Notes: a model not told the origin generated them from the letters alone. Shown: positions 7,386 through 16,909, counted from the stretch's first letter. The stretch is DNA of 64,000 nucleotides from Oxalobacter formigenes (GCF_027158485.1 NZ_JAMKYJ010000009.1); one strand, 5' to 3'. Translations and numbers: made by a program.

Positions 7386-10300
7386 ATGCCAAAACGTACA
7401 GACATCAAGAGCATTCTCATTATTGGCGCCGGCCCTATTATCATTGGACAGGCTTGTGAATTCGACTATTCCGGCGCCCAGGCTTGCAAGGCTTTAAGGG
7501 AAGAAGGTTACAAGGTCATTCTGGTCAACAGCAATCCGGCGACGATCATGACCGATCCTGAAACGGCGGACGTGACCTTTATCGAACCGATTACATGGAA
7601 AGTCGTTGAACGGATTATCGAGCAGGAACGTCCGGATGCCATTCTGCCGACGATGGGTGGCCAGACGGCGTTGAACTGCGCGCTTGACCTCTATCGCAAC
7701 GGCGTTCTGGAAAAATACAATGTCGAACTGATCGGCGCGTCGCCTGAAGCGATTGACAAGGCGGAAGACCGTGCGAAGTTCAAGGAAGCGATGACGAAGA
7801 TCGGCCTTTCTTCAGCCCGCTCCGGCATTGCCCATACTCTGGAAGAAGCATGGGATGTCCAGAAACAGCTCGGTTTCCCGGTCATCATCAGACCGTCGTT
7901 CACTCTGGGTGGCACCGGTGGCGGTATTGCCTACAACGAAGAGGAATTCGAAACGATCTGCCGTCGTGGTCTGGAGGCGTCTCCAACCAATGAACTTCTT
8001 ATTGAAGAATCGCTGATCGGCTGGAAAGAATTTGAAATGGAAGTTGTCCGTGACCGCGTGGACAATTGCATTATCGTTTGCTCGATTGAAAACCTTGACC
8101 CGATGGGCGTTCATACCGGTGACTCGATCACCGTGGCACCGTCCCAGACACTGACGGACAAGGAATACCAGATTATGCGCAATGCCTCGATTGCCATCCT
8201 GCGTGAAATCGGGGTCGATACCGGTGGTTCCAATGTCCAGTTTGCGATCAATCCGAAAGATGGCCGCATGATCGTCATCGAAATGAATCCGCGTGTTTCG
8301 CGTTCTTCTGCACTGGCTTCCAAGGCAACCGGTTTCCCGATCGCCAAAGTGGCGGCCAAGCTGGCTGTCGGCTTTACGCTGGATGAGTTGCGCAATGACA
8401 TTACCGGAGGTGCAACGCCTGCCTCGTTCGAACCGACCATCGATTACGTGGTTACGAAAGTGCCCCGTTTCACGTTCGAAAAATTCCCTTCAGCCGATTC
8501 GCATCTGACAACCCAGATGAAATCGGTTGGCGAAGTCATGGCGATTGGCCGTACTTTCCAGGAATCGTTCCAGAAAGCGCTGCGTGGTCTTGAAGTCGGC
8601 GTCGAAGGCATGAACGAAAAGACCCGTGACCATGAAGTCATCAAGGAAGAACTGGGTGAACCGGGACCGGAAAGAATCTGGTACGTCGGTGATGCATTCG
8701 CGCAGGGATTTACGCTGGAAGAAGTTCAGGCTTTAACGCATATCGATCCGTGGTTCCTTTCGCAGATCAAGGAAATCGTCGACATCGAATTGTGGCTCGA
8801 CCAGCAAAAAGTCGAGGATCTGGACAAGGACACCCTCTTCAAGCTGAAACAGAAAGGTTTTTCAGACAAACGTCTGGGGTGGCTGTTGAAAACGACCGAC
8901 AAGGTCATTCGTGACAAGCGTCACGAATTCGGCATCCGTCCGGTTTACAAACGGGTCGATACCTGTGCGGCGGAATTTGCCACGAATACGGCTTACATGT
9001 ATTCCACCTATGATGAGGAATGCGAAGCCGAACCGACAAACAGGAAAAAAATCATGGTTTTGGGCGGTGGCCCGAACCGTATCGGTCAGGGTATCGAATT
9101 CGATTACTGCTGTGTTCACGCTGCCATGGCGATGCGTGAAGACGGTTACGAAACGATCATGGTCAACTGTAACCCTGAAACCGTATCGACCGACTACGAT
9201 ATTTCCGACCGTCTGTATTTCGAGCCGCTGACACTGGAAGACGTGCTTGAAATCGTCGACAAGGAAAAACCTTATGGTGTGATCGTCCAGTACGGCGGCC
9301 AGACTCCCCTGAAACTGGCGCTGGATCTTGAAGCCAACGGGGTGCCTATCGTCGGTACGTCTCCTGATATGATCGATGCTGCGGAAGACCGCGAACGTTT
9401 CCAGAAACTGCTGAAAGATCTGGATTTGCGGCAGCCGCCTAACAGAACGGCCCGTACCGAAGAAGAAGCGTTGAAACTGGCTGAAGAAATCGGTTATCCG
9501 ATTGTTGTCCGCCCATCTTACGTTCTGGGTGGCCGTGCGATGGAAATCGTTCACGATCAGGCCAGCCTTGAACGCTATATGCGTGAAGCGGTCAAGGTAT
9601 CGAATGATTCTCCTGTCCTGCTCGACCGTTTTCTGAATGACGCGATCGAAGTGGACGTTGATTGTCTCTCGGATGGCGAACGTACTTTCATCGGTGGCGT
9701 GATGGAACATATCGAACAGGCAGGTGTTCATTCCGGTGATTCGGCCTGTTCCCTGCCTCCTTATTCGCTGTCGAAAGCGACGATTGAAGAATTGAAACGC
9801 CAAACCACCCTGATGGCAAAAGGCCTGAATGTGGTCGGTCTGATGAACGTCCAGTTCGCTATCCAGCATCAGGAAGTGAATGGCAAACTTCAGGATGTCG
9901 TTTACGTGCTGGAAGTCAATCCCCGCGCTTCGAGAACCGTTCCGTTTGTCTCGAAAGCAACCGGCAAACAGCTGGCCAAGATTGCTGCACGTTGCATGGT
10001 AGGCCAGTCGCTGGAACAACAGGGTATTGAAAAAGAAGTCATTCCGCCTTATTTCAGTGTCAAGGAAGCGGTCTTCCCGTTCGTGAAATTCCCGGGTGTG
10101 GATACCATTTTGGGGCCTGAAATGAAATCGACCGGTGAAGTCATGGGGGTCGGCAAGTCTTTCGGCGAAGCCTTCGTCAAGTCGCAAATGGCGGCTGGGG
10201 TCAATTTGCCGCGTACCGGCAAGGTATTTTTGTCGGTCAAGGACAGCGACAAACCGAGAGCGGTCAAGGTTGCCAGGGCTCTGGTCCAGATGGGCTTTAC

Positions 10301-10616
10301 CATCATGGCAACGAAAGGCACAGCCAAAGTCATGCGTGAAGCAGGCATTGATGCCGAAACCGTCAACAAGGTTGCCGAAGGACGCCCGCATATCGGTGAC
10401 GTGATCAAAAATCACGAAATCGTCATGGTCATCAATACGGTTGAAGAAAAACGCAATGCCATTTTCGATTCGCGGACGATCCGTACATCGGCTCTGGCAG
10501 CCCGTATCAATACCATCACGACGATTGCCGGTGCTGAAGCCGCCGTTCAGGGCATTGCATGCATGGACCAGATCAATGTGTACAGCCTGCAAAGCCTGCA
10601 TCAGTCTTTACAGTAA
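7386..10616 (+). CDS. carB: carbamoyl-phosphate synthase large subunit
   Basis: A 1076-residue ATP-dependent synthetase that makes carbamoyl phosphate from bicarbonate, ammonia (from CarA) and two ATP. Two homologous ATP-grasp halves are visible (about 1-400 and 555-935), each beginning with a nucleotide-binding G-x-G-x-x-x-I-G-Q motif. They are separated by the oligomerisation region, and a C-terminal MGS-like allosteric domain (about 940-1076) follows. I placed the start at ATG 7386 because the protein then begins M-P-K-R-T-D-I like its family. A GTG at 7359 would add nine residues. Length equals the usual size (about 1073). Confidence 0.97.
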   Translation: MPKRTDIKSILIIGAGPIIIGQACEFDYSGAQACKALREEGYKVILVNSNPATIMTDPETADVTFIEPITWKVVERIIEQERPDAILPTMGGQTALNCALDLYRNGVLEKYNVELIGASPEAIDKAEDRAKFKEAMTKIGLSSARSGIAHTLEEAWDVQKQLGFPVIIRPSFTLGGTGGGIAYNEEEFETICRRGLEASPTNELLIEESLIGWKEFEMEVVRDRVDNCIIVCSIENLDPMGVHTGDSITVAPSQTLTDKEYQIMRNASIAILREIGVDTGGSNVQFAINPKDGRMIVIEMNPRVSRSSALASKATGFPIAKVAAKLAVGFTLDELRNDITGGATPASFEPTIDYVVTKVPRFTFEKFPSADSHLTTQMKSVGEVMAIGRTFQESFQKALRGLEVGVEGMNEKTRDHEVIKEELGEPGPERIWYVGDAFAQGFTLEEVQALTHIDPWFLSQIKEIVDIELWLDQQKVEDLDKDTLFKLKQKGFSDKRLGWLLKTTDKVIRDKRHEFGIRPVYKRVDTCAAEFATNTAYMYSTYDEECEAEPTNRKKIMVLGGGPNRIGQGIEFDYCCVHAAMAMREDGYETIMVNCNPETVSTDYDISDRLYFEPLTLEDVLEIVDKEKPYGVIVQYGGQTPLKLALDLEANGVPIVGTSPDMIDAAEDRERFQKLLKDLDLRQPPNRTARTEEEALKLAEEIGYPIVVRPSYVLGGRAMEIVHDQASLERYMREAVKVSNDSPVLLDRFLNDAIEVDVDCLSDGERTFIGGVMEHIEQAGVHSGDSACSLPPYSLSKATIEELKRQTTLMAKGLNVVGLMNVQFAIQHQEVNGKLQDVVYVLEVNPRASRTVPFVSKATGKQLAKIAARCMVGQSLEQQGIEKEVIPPYFSVKEAVFPFVKFPGVDTILGPEMKSTGEVMGVGKSFGEAFVKSQMAAGVNLPRTGKVFLSVKDSDKPRAVKVARALVQMGFTIMATKGTAKVMREAGIDAETVNKVAEGRPHIGDVIKNHEIVMVINTVEEKRNAIFDSRTIRTSALAARINTITTIAGAEAAVQGIACMDQINVYSLQSLHQSLQ

Positions 10617-10643
10617 TTTGAATTAACAATCGGATATTTTTTC

Positions 10644-10691
10644 GCGAGGCTTTTTGACACGAAAGTGTCTTGGAAGCCTCGCCCGTTTTTT
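10644..10691 (+). terminator. strong intrinsic terminator directly before greA
   Basis: A 9-bp outer stem (10644-10652 with 10674-10682) and a 5-bp inner stem closed by a GAAA tetraloop are followed by six T residues (10686-10691). It ends the carAB message. Only 12 bases separate the T-run from the greA start, leaving no room for a separate promoter. Confidence 0.8.
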
Positions 10692-10703
10692 GAGAGAAGG
10701 AAA

Positions 10704-11180
10704 ATGAGTTCCATACCTGTTACTGTTCGTGGTGCACAGATGTTGCGCGATGAGTTACAACGGTTGAAAACCAAGGACCGTTACGAAGTGATTGCCGCGA
10801 TTGCGGAAGCCCGGTCGCATGGCGACTTGTCCGAAAATGCGGAATACGATGCGGCCAAAGAGCGTCAGGCATTTATTGAAGGGCGTATTGCCGAACTGGA
10901 AGGAAAGCTTTCATCGGCACAGATTATCGATCCGACAACCCTGAATACGAACGGCAAGATCGTTTTCGCTGCAACCGTTTCTGTTGAAGATCTGGAAACG
11001 GGCGACAGGGTAACCTATCAGATCGTCGGCAACGATGAAGCCGATTTGAAAGAATTCAAGATTTCGATCACCTCGCCAATGGCAAGAGCATTGATCGGAC
11101 GGGAAGAAGGCGATGTCGTCGAGGTCAATGCTCCGGCAGGCGTTCGTGAATACGAAATTCTGGAAGTGATGTTTATCTGA
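10704..11180 (+). CDS. greA: transcription elongation factor GreA
   Basis: A 158-residue factor that rescues backtracked RNA polymerase by stimulating cleavage of the nascent RNA. The N-terminal coiled coil (about 1-75) carries the L-S-E-N-A-E-Y-D-A-A signature of the acidic tip, and the C-terminal FKBP-like domain binds polymerase. Length is that of E. coli GreA. The ATG at 10704 is set by GAGAGAAGG just upstream; an upstream TTG in the same frame lies inside the terminator and is unlikely. greA converges with yhbY, with only six bases between the stop codons. Confidence 0.96.
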   Translation: MSSIPVTVRGAQMLRDELQRLKTKDRYEVIAAIAEARSHGDLSENAEYDAAKERQAFIEGRIAELEGKLSSAQIIDPTTLNTNGKIVFAATVSVEDLETGDRVTYQIVGNDEADLKEFKISITSPMARALIGREEGDVVEVNAPAGVREYEILEVMFI

Positions 11181-11186
11181 TGGTAT

Positions 11187-11660
11187 TTATTTGGCGAGCG
11201 CTTTCTTTTTGGCGCTTGCCGGACGTGCTTTGCTGCGTTTGACCAGACCACCGGCAGTTACCCGCTCGTTGCCCTTCAAAACCACTTTTTTGACCCGGTT
11301 TTTGATACTTCCCGAACCTGGTTTGAATGTGGTCGTTGTCCTGAGTCCCTTGCCTTTTTTGTCAGTTGAAAGCGGCTTTTGGCTTTCTTCTTTTTTGGGG
11401 CGGTAAATGACGAGCAGCTTGCCGATGTGCTGGATGGGTGCGGCTTCCATTTGTTCACAAATGGATTCCAGCATATCGAGACGGGCCTGACGGTCGTCGC
11501 CGAAAACGCGGATTTTGATAAGCTCGTGAGCATTCAGGCTCACGTCGATTTCTTTCAAAACGGCATCGGTCAGGCCGGCATCGCCGATCATGACAACCGG
11601 GTCGAGGCTGTGGGCCAGCGATCTTAACTGGCTTCGTTGTTCAGAATTGAGTTTCAACAT
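11187..11660 (-). CDS. yhbY: ribosome-associated RNA-binding protein YhbY
   Basis: A 157-residue protein whose first 95 residues form a CRS1/YhbY (CRM) RNA-binding domain. The conserved V-x-I-G-x-x-G-L-T loop is near residues 23-31 and an I-K-I-R-V stretch near 48. YhbY associates with pre-50S ribosomes. The C-terminal 60 residues are a lysine-rich, low-complexity tail that E. coli YhbY (97 residues) lacks and that probably binds RNA. It is divergent from rlmE with just 32 bases between start codons, so the two promoters must overlap each other or the genes. The same yhbY-rlmE-ftsH arrangement exists in E. coli. Confidence 0.93.
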   Translation of the reverse strand: MLKLNSEQRSQLRSLAHSLDPVVMIGDAGLTDAVLKEIDVSLNAHELIKIRVFGDDRQARLDMLESICEQMEAAPIQHIGKLLVIYRPKKEESQKPLSTDKKGKGLRTTTTFKPGSGSIKNRVKKVVLKGNERVTAGGLVKRSKARPASAKKKALAK

Positions 11661-11692
11661 AATGTTCCTTTGAAAAACTGTATTTTACGCGA

Positions 11693-12340
11693 ATGTCAAA
11701 GAATAAATTCAATAAAAGCTGGATGAAAAACCATTTGGACGATCCTTTTGTCAAAATGGCTCAAAAAGAAGGCTATCGTGCACGGGCAGCGTACAAACTG
11801 ATCGAGATCGATGAAGATGCTCATTTGATCAAGCCGGGGCAGGTTATTGTCGATTTGGGAAGTACCCCGGGAAGCTGGTCTCAGTACGTCGTTCGCAAGC
11901 TGGGAAGCTCGGGTGCAAACCAGCTGAACGGAACGGTTATCGGGCTGGATTTGCTGCCTATGGAACCGATTGAGGGTGTTCATTTCTTTCAGGGCGACTT
12001 TCGCGAGGAATCGGTTTTGCAGGAACTGGAAAATTTGTTGCAAGGCAGAAAAGCGGATCTTGTATTATCGGATATGGCCCCCAACTTGTCCGGTATAGCT
12101 TCCGCCGACGCAGCACGTGTGGAATATCTGATGGAACTGGCGCTCGATTTTGCACAGGCTCACCTGAAACCGTCAGGCGCCTTGCTGGTCAAATGTTTCA
12201 ATGGAAGCAGCTATAACGATATTTTGAAGAATTTTCGTGAAACGTTTGTGACGGTCACACCGAAAAAACCGAAAGCCAGCCGGGATTATTCTTCAGAAAT
12301 ATTTTTGCTGGGACGTCAATTGCGGCATCCTACCGATTAG
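11693..12340 (+). CDS. rlmE: 23S rRNA (uridine-2'-O)-methyltransferase RlmE (FtsJ)
   Basis: A 215-residue SAM-dependent enzyme that 2'-O-methylates U2552 in the A-loop of 23S rRNA late in 50S assembly. The SAM motif D-L-G-S-T-P-G-S-W-S-Q lies near residues 58-68. The catalytic lysine near 39, the aspartate in L-S-D-M-A-P and the lysine in L-L-V-K-C-F fit the K-D-K-E tetrad of the family. It precedes ftsH by about 200 bases, as in most proteobacteria. Confidence 0.96.
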   Translation: MSKNKFNKSWMKNHLDDPFVKMAQKEGYRARAAYKLIEIDEDAHLIKPGQVIVDLGSTPGSWSQYVVRKLGSSGANQLNGTVIGLDLLPMEPIEGVHFFQGDFREESVLQELENLLQGRKADLVLSDMAPNLSGIASADAARVEYLMELALDFAQAHLKPSGALLVKCFNGSSYNDILKNFRETFVTVTPKKPKASRDYSSEIFLLGRQLRHPTD

Positions 12341-12539
12341 AATAATGCGTTTTTGAAACTCTTTGTAAAATTGGATGTAACAAAAGTTTTCCCGGGTTAT
12401 TGTCATCAATTTGAGAAGGTATGATCCCGTCTCCAACAGAGTTGGGCCGGATTGATCTCTGTGGATGGCAGATGTCTGAAAATGAATGTAAAATTATCTA
12501 TCTATCTGAAACTGACGCATGGGCGTCTGAGGAGTCTTT

Positions 12540-14423
12540 GTGAATAACATGTTTGTCAGGGTAGGCATCTGGGCTGCCATCATTATCGTACTTCTTACGA
12601 CATTCAAACATTTTACAGACCGTAATGTTGGGGCCGGTGCCGTCGCTATCAACTATTCCCAGTTTCTTGACGAAGTCAAGGCCAGGAAAGTGAAGGATGT
12701 TGTCATCGAAGACCGGACAATTATCGCGACAACGGCGGATGGCAAGAAGGTCAAGACCGGGGTGACATACCTCGATCGCGGCCTGATCGGCGATCTGGTT
12801 GACAGCGGTGTCCAGTTCGACGTCAAGCCACCGGAAGAACCCTCATTCTGGTCCCAGATTTTCATTTCATGGTTCCCGATGCTCCTGTTGATCGGCGTGT
12901 GGATTTTCTTCATGCGCCAGATGCAGGGCGGCGGCAAGGGCGGTGCGTTTTCGTTCGGCAAGTCCAAGGCGCGCATGATCGATGAAAAGAGCAATACGGT
13001 TACGTTTACCGACGTTGCCGGTTGCGACGAAGCCAAGGAAGAAGTGATCGAAGTCGTCGACTTCCTGCGCGATCCGAACAAATTCCAGAAACTCGGTGGC
13101 CGTATTCCACGAGGCCTCTTGCTGGTCGGCCCTCCGGGTACCGGTAAAACCCTGCTGGCCCGTGCGATTGCCGGTGAAGCCAAGGTTCCGTTCTTCTCCA
13201 TTTCCGGTTCGGATTTCGTTGAAATGTTCGTCGGTGTGGGTGCATCCCGCGTCCGTGACATGTTCGAAACGGCGAAAAAACATTCTCCATGCATTATTTT
13301 CATCGATGAAATCGATGCAGTCGGCCGTCATCGTGGGGCAGGCATGGGCGGCGGTAACGATGAGCGCGAACAGACTCTTAACCAGTTGCTCGTTGAAATG
13401 GACGGGTTCGAGCCGAATTCCGGTACGATCGTAGTCGCTGCGACGAACCGTTCAGACGTACTGGATAAAGCCTTGCTGCGTCCGGGCCGTTTCGACAGAC
13501 AGGTTGTCGTCGGCTTGCCTGATATCCGTGGCCGTGAACAGATCCTGAACGTCCATATGCGCAAGGTACCGATTTCGCCTGACGTCAATGCCAGCGTTCT
13601 GGCTCGTGGTACTCCGGGCTTTTCCGGTGCCGATCTGGCCAATCTCGTGAATGAATCGGCCTTGTTTGCCGCCCGCCGCAACAAACGGCTGGTTGAAATG
13701 CAGGATTTCGAAGACGCCAAGGACAAGATCCTGATGGGACCTGAACGCAAATCCTTCGTCATGCGTGACGAGGAACGCGCCAACACGGCTTATCATGAAT
13801 CCGGCCATGCCGTCGTCGCCAAGCTCTTGCCGAAAGCCGATCCGGTTCATAAAGTTACGATTATGCCGCGTGGTCATGCTCTTGGCCTGACATGGCAGTT
13901 GCCGGAACACGACCGCATCAATATGTACAAGGACAAGATGCTGGAAGAAATTTCCATTCTCTTTGGTGGTCGTATTGCTGAAGAAATCTTCATGCATCAG
14001 ATGTCTACCGGTGCATCGAATGACTTCGAACGCGCAACGAAGCTTGCCCGTGCGATGGTGACCCGTTACGGTATGTCTGAGTCGCTGGGTACCATGGTGT
14101 ACGAAGATACCGAACAGGATATGTTCTACGGTGGCCGTATGGCAGCTAAAACGGTTTCGGAAGCGACCCAGCAAAAAGTCGATAACGAAATCCGTGCCAT
14201 TCTGGATCAGCAGTATGCGCTGGCTCGCAAATTGCTTGAAGAAAACCGCGACAAGGTTGAAAAAATGGCCCAGTTGCTGCTGGAATGGGAAACGCTCGAT
14301 GCCGATCAGGTCAACGACATCATGGATGGTATCGATCCTCGTCCACCCAAATCGGCGCCACCTTCCCAGCCACCGAAGGATGAAGGCCCAGAGGTGACGG
14401 AAAGTGCGACGGCTCCGGTTTGA
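12540..14423 (+). CDS. ftsH: ATP-dependent zinc metalloprotease FtsH
   Basis: A 627-residue inner-membrane AAA+ protease. Two N-terminal membrane helices (about 5-22 and 103-125) flank a small periplasmic domain. The AAA module has Walker A G-P-P-G-T-G-K-T near 197-204, Walker B with I-D-E-I-D near 255 and the SRH arginines. The M41 domain has H-E-S-G-H near 418-422. The C-terminal tail is proline-rich. It degrades regulators and damaged membrane proteins. Start is GTG 12540 with GAGGAG five bases upstream. A small 5-bp hairpin at about 12513-12526 abuts that ribosome-binding site and might modulate translation. Confidence 0.98.
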   Translation: MNNMFVRVGIWAAIIIVLLTTFKHFTDRNVGAGAVAINYSQFLDEVKARKVKDVVIEDRTIIATTADGKKVKTGVTYLDRGLIGDLVDSGVQFDVKPPEEPSFWSQIFISWFPMLLLIGVWIFFMRQMQGGGKGGAFSFGKSKARMIDEKSNTVTFTDVAGCDEAKEEVIEVVDFLRDPNKFQKLGGRIPRGLLLVGPPGTGKTLLARAIAGEAKVPFFSISGSDFVEMFVGVGASRVRDMFETAKKHSPCIIFIDEIDAVGRHRGAGMGGGNDEREQTLNQLLVEMDGFEPNSGTIVVAATNRSDVLDKALLRPGRFDRQVVVGLPDIRGREQILNVHMRKVPISPDVNASVLARGTPGFSGADLANLVNESALFAARRNKRLVEMQDFEDAKDKILMGPERKSFVMRDEERANTAYHESGHAVVAKLLPKADPVHKVTIMPRGHALGLTWQLPEHDRINMYKDKMLEEISILFGGRIAEEIFMHQMSTGASNDFERATKLARAMVTRYGMSESLGTMVYEDTEQDMFYGGRMAAKTVSEATQQKVDNEIRAILDQQYALARKLLEENRDKVEKMAQLLLEWETLDADQVNDIMDGIDPRPPKSAPPSQPPKDEGPEVTESATAPV

Positions 14424-14444
14424 TTGGCAGGTAAGCCTGATCAG

Positions 14445-14474
14445 AAAGGGTGAGCATAGTCTCGCCCTTTTTTT
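14445..14474 (+). terminator. intrinsic terminator between ftsH and folP
   Basis: A 10-bp stem with one wobble pair (14445-14454 with 14461-14470), six-base loop and a seven-T run. It ends 17 bases before the folP ATG, so folP must be reached by read-through or from a promoter inside ftsH. Confidence 0.75.
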
Positions 14475-14491
14475 AATTCTGGAAAAATAAT

Positions 14492-15328
14492 ATGAAAGTT
14501 TTTCAATGCGGGTGTACCCGTTTTGCGCTGGAAGGTGATGGATATCGCCCCCTCGTGATGGGCATTCTGAATATCACGCCGGATTCCTTTTCGGATGGCG
14601 GCAAATATTTTTCCCTTTCTTCTGCTTTGAGACATGCAGAAGACATGATTGCCGATGGTGTCGATATTATCGATATCGGTGCAGAGTCGTCCCGGCCCGG
14701 TTCGGAACCCGTCCCGTTGCAGGAAGAGCTGGATCGGGTTATGCCGGTCATTGAGGCGCTGAAAGATTGTGGAAAGCCGCTTTCAATCGATACCTACAAA
14801 CCGGAAGTCATGGCAGCAGCCATTGCCGCCGGTGCGGATATGATCAACGATATCTGCGGTTTCCAGTCTGAAGCGTCTTTAAAGGCGGTATTGGACAATT
14901 CGTGCGGCTTGTGCGTCATGCATATGCAAGGCAAACCGAAGACCATGCAGGACGATCCCCATTACGGGAATGTTACTGTGGAAGTAACGCAATTTCTGAG
15001 TGAACAGGTTAAACGCATGGAAAAGACCGGTATTGCAAAAGAACGTATTTGCATCGATCCGGGTTTTGGCTTTGGAAAAAGTCTTGAAGATAATATCATT
15101 CTGTTAAAGCACATCGATTTCATGCAGGAAAAACTGGATTTGCCTGTACTGGCTGGTTTGTCACGCAAATCCGTGGTGGCAAAACTGACCGGCAGGCCGG
15201 TTGAAAAAAGACTGGCAGGCAATCTGGCCATTGCCTTGTCTGCGGTAGAGCATGGTGCTGCCATTGTTCGGGTTCATGAAGTCGCTGAAACGGTCGATGC
15301 GCTTAAAGTCTGGATGGCGACTCGGTAA
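14492..15328 (+). CDS. folP: dihydropteroate synthase
   Basis: A 278-residue TIM-barrel enzyme joining p-aminobenzoate to 6-hydroxymethyl-7,8-dihydropterin diphosphate in folate synthesis; it is the target of sulfonamides. Signature blocks are intact: M-G-I-L-N-I-T-P-D-S-F-S-D-G near residues 23-36, D-I-G-A-E-S-S-R-P-G near 62-71, an I-N-D-I block, and G-L-S-R-K-S with the substrate-binding lysine. The ftsH-folP-glmM order is conserved across proteobacteria. glmM follows after 28 bases. Confidence 0.96.
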   Translation: MKVFQCGCTRFALEGDGYRPLVMGILNITPDSFSDGGKYFSLSSALRHAEDMIADGVDIIDIGAESSRPGSEPVPLQEELDRVMPVIEALKDCGKPLSIDTYKPEVMAAAIAAGADMINDICGFQSEASLKAVLDNSCGLCVMHMQGKPKTMQDDPHYGNVTVEVTQFLSEQVKRMEKTGIAKERICIDPGFGFGKSLEDNIILLKHIDFMQEKLDLPVLAGLSRKSVVAKLTGRPVEKRLAGNLAIALSAVEHGAAIVRVHEVAETVDALKVWMATR

Positions 15329-15356
15329 ACAATACGTCAAACACTGAAAAGAAAAA

Positions 15357-16703
15357 ATGAAACGTCAATATTTCGGAACGGATGGAGTGCGGGGGCAAGT
15401 CGGTCAAGCGCCGATTACGCCTGATTTTGTCATGCGCCTGGGGTATGCAGCAGGCAAGGTTTTGACACGGACGAGTCAATCTTCGGCCACGCCTGCCGTT
15501 CTTATCGGCAAGGACACCCGTATTTCCGGCTATATGCTCGAAGCTTCCCTGCAGGCCGGGCTATCCGCTGCCGGGGTTGACGTCATGTTGTCCGGCCCGA
15601 TGCCGACACCTGCCGTTGCCTATCTGACGCGTGCCCTGCGGCTTTCCGCCGGTATCGTGATATCCGCTTCGCATAATCCCTATCAGGACAACGGGATCAA
15701 ATTCTTTTCAGCGACAGGCAACAAACTGCCGGACGACATGGAGTATGAAATCGAATCCATGATCGACAAGCCAATGGAATGCGCCAGCCCGGAGTTTCTG
15801 GGCAAGGCGCGCAGGCTGGACGATGCGCAGGGCCGTTACATCGAATTCTGCAAAAGCACGTTTCCGTCCGATTACGATCTCCGAGGCATGAAAATCGTTG
15901 TCGATTGCGCTAATGGCGCTGCCTACAATACCGCTCCCTGCGTGTTTCATGAATTGGGAGCCGATGTCGTTTCCATCGGTGTTCAACCGAATGGTTTGAA
16001 TATCAACGACCATTGTGGTGCGACATCGATCAACGCACTCGTTTCTGCTGTACTGGAAAACAAAGCCGATCTGGGTATCGCTCTGGATGGTGATGCCGAC
16101 AGGCTGATTATGGTTGACGCGGAAGGGCAGGTCTATAACGGCGACCAGCTTTTATACCTGATCGCTAAAGACCGGATGGCTTACAGCGATTTAAAAGGTG
16201 TCGTCGGGACACTCATGACCAATATGGCAGTTGAAATCGCCTTGAAAGAAAGGGAAATCGACTTCGTTCGCGCCAATGTCGGTGACCGATACGTTCTGGA
16301 AGCCTTGCAGGAAAAAGGATGGCTGTTGGGAGGAGAAGGCTCAGGCCATCTGATCTGTCTGGACAAGCATACCACCGGAGACGGCATCGTTTCTTCCCTT
16401 CAGGTATTGGCGGCTCTGAGACGCCATAAAACGACGCTTCCGGCGTTTTTGAATGAACTGGCACTCTTTCCCCAGACGCTTGTCAACGTACGCGTCAAAC
16501 CCGGTTTTAACTGGAAAGAGAACGATGCCATGCAGCAGGAAAAACAAAAGGTCGAAAAGGAACTGGGCGAGAAGGGCCGTGTATTGATCCGCCCATCCGG
16601 AACCGAACCTTTAATCCGGGTCATGGTCGAAACCGAAAACGAAAAAGATGCGCGTGACATGGCGGAAAGAATCGCCAGCAAATGTCTTGCAGGCGTTGCC
16701 TGA
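15357..16703 (+). CDS. glmM: phosphoglucosamine mutase
   Basis: A 448-residue alpha-D-phosphohexomutase converting glucosamine-6-phosphate to glucosamine-1-phosphate for UDP-GlcNAc, peptidoglycan and LPS. The phosphoserine loop S-A-S-H-N-P is near residue 103, the magnesium loop D-G-D-A-D-R near 245, and the C-terminal phosphate-binding R-P-S-G-T-E-P near 408. Length matches the family (about 445). It ends the ftsH-folP-glmM run; no terminator is seen before the tRNA promoter 50 bases downstream. Confidence 0.97.
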   Translation: MKRQYFGTDGVRGQVGQAPITPDFVMRLGYAAGKVLTRTSQSSATPAVLIGKDTRISGYMLEASLQAGLSAAGVDVMLSGPMPTPAVAYLTRALRLSAGIVISASHNPYQDNGIKFFSATGNKLPDDMEYEIESMIDKPMECASPEFLGKARRLDDAQGRYIEFCKSTFPSDYDLRGMKIVVDCANGAAYNTAPCVFHELGADVVSIGVQPNGLNINDHCGATSINALVSAVLENKADLGIALDGDADRLIMVDAEGQVYNGDQLLYLIAKDRMAYSDLKGVVGTLMTNMAVEIALKEREIDFVRANVGDRYVLEALQEKGWLLGGEGSGHLICLDKHTTGDGIVSSLQVLAALRRHKTTLPAFLNELALFPQTLVNVRVKPGFNWKENDAMQQEKQKVEKELGEKGRVLIRPSGTEPLIRVMVETENEKDARDMAERIASKCLAGVA

Positions 16704-16754
16704 ATGAAAATCGTCGTTTGTCGCCAACGAAATGAAAAAAGACGTAAAAGACGA

Positions 16755-16783
16755 TTGACCTCCAGGGGGGAGATGGGTATTAT
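16755..16783 (+). promoter_or_regulatory. sigma70 promoter of tRNA-Pro
   Basis: TTGACC (16755-16760), an exact 17-base spacer and TATTAT (16778-16783). The predicted start near 16790 is about three bases before the mature tRNA 5' end. Confidence 0.75.
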
Positions 16784-16792
16784 TACGTTCTT

Positions 16793-16869
16793 CGGGGCGT
16801 AGCGCAGCCTGGTAGCGCAACTGGTTTGGGACCAGTGGGTCGGATGTTCGAATCATCTCGCCCCGACCA
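16793..16869 (+). tRNA. tRNA-Pro (anticodon TGG)
   Basis: A full cloverleaf folds: 7-bp acceptor stem, D-arm, anticodon stem (16820-16824 with 16832-16836) with TGG at 16827-16829, a T-arm with TTCGAAT and an encoded CCA (16867-16869). It reads CCA and other CCN proline codons by wobble. It is followed at once by a terminator. Confidence 0.95.
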
Positions 16870-16879
16870 ATTAAAGAAA

Positions 16880-16909
16880 AACAGGCTGTCTTTGGCAGCC
16901 TGTTTTTTT
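16880..16909 (+). terminator. intrinsic terminator after tRNA-Pro
   Basis: A perfect 9-bp stem (16880-16888 with 16896-16904), a seven-base loop and a seven-T run ending at 16909. Confidence 0.85.

Noticed and set aside
8862..10601. 579-codon reverse frame opposite carB
   Set aside because: It mirrors the codon pattern of the second half of carB, has no domain, and carB is complete and conserved on the other strand.
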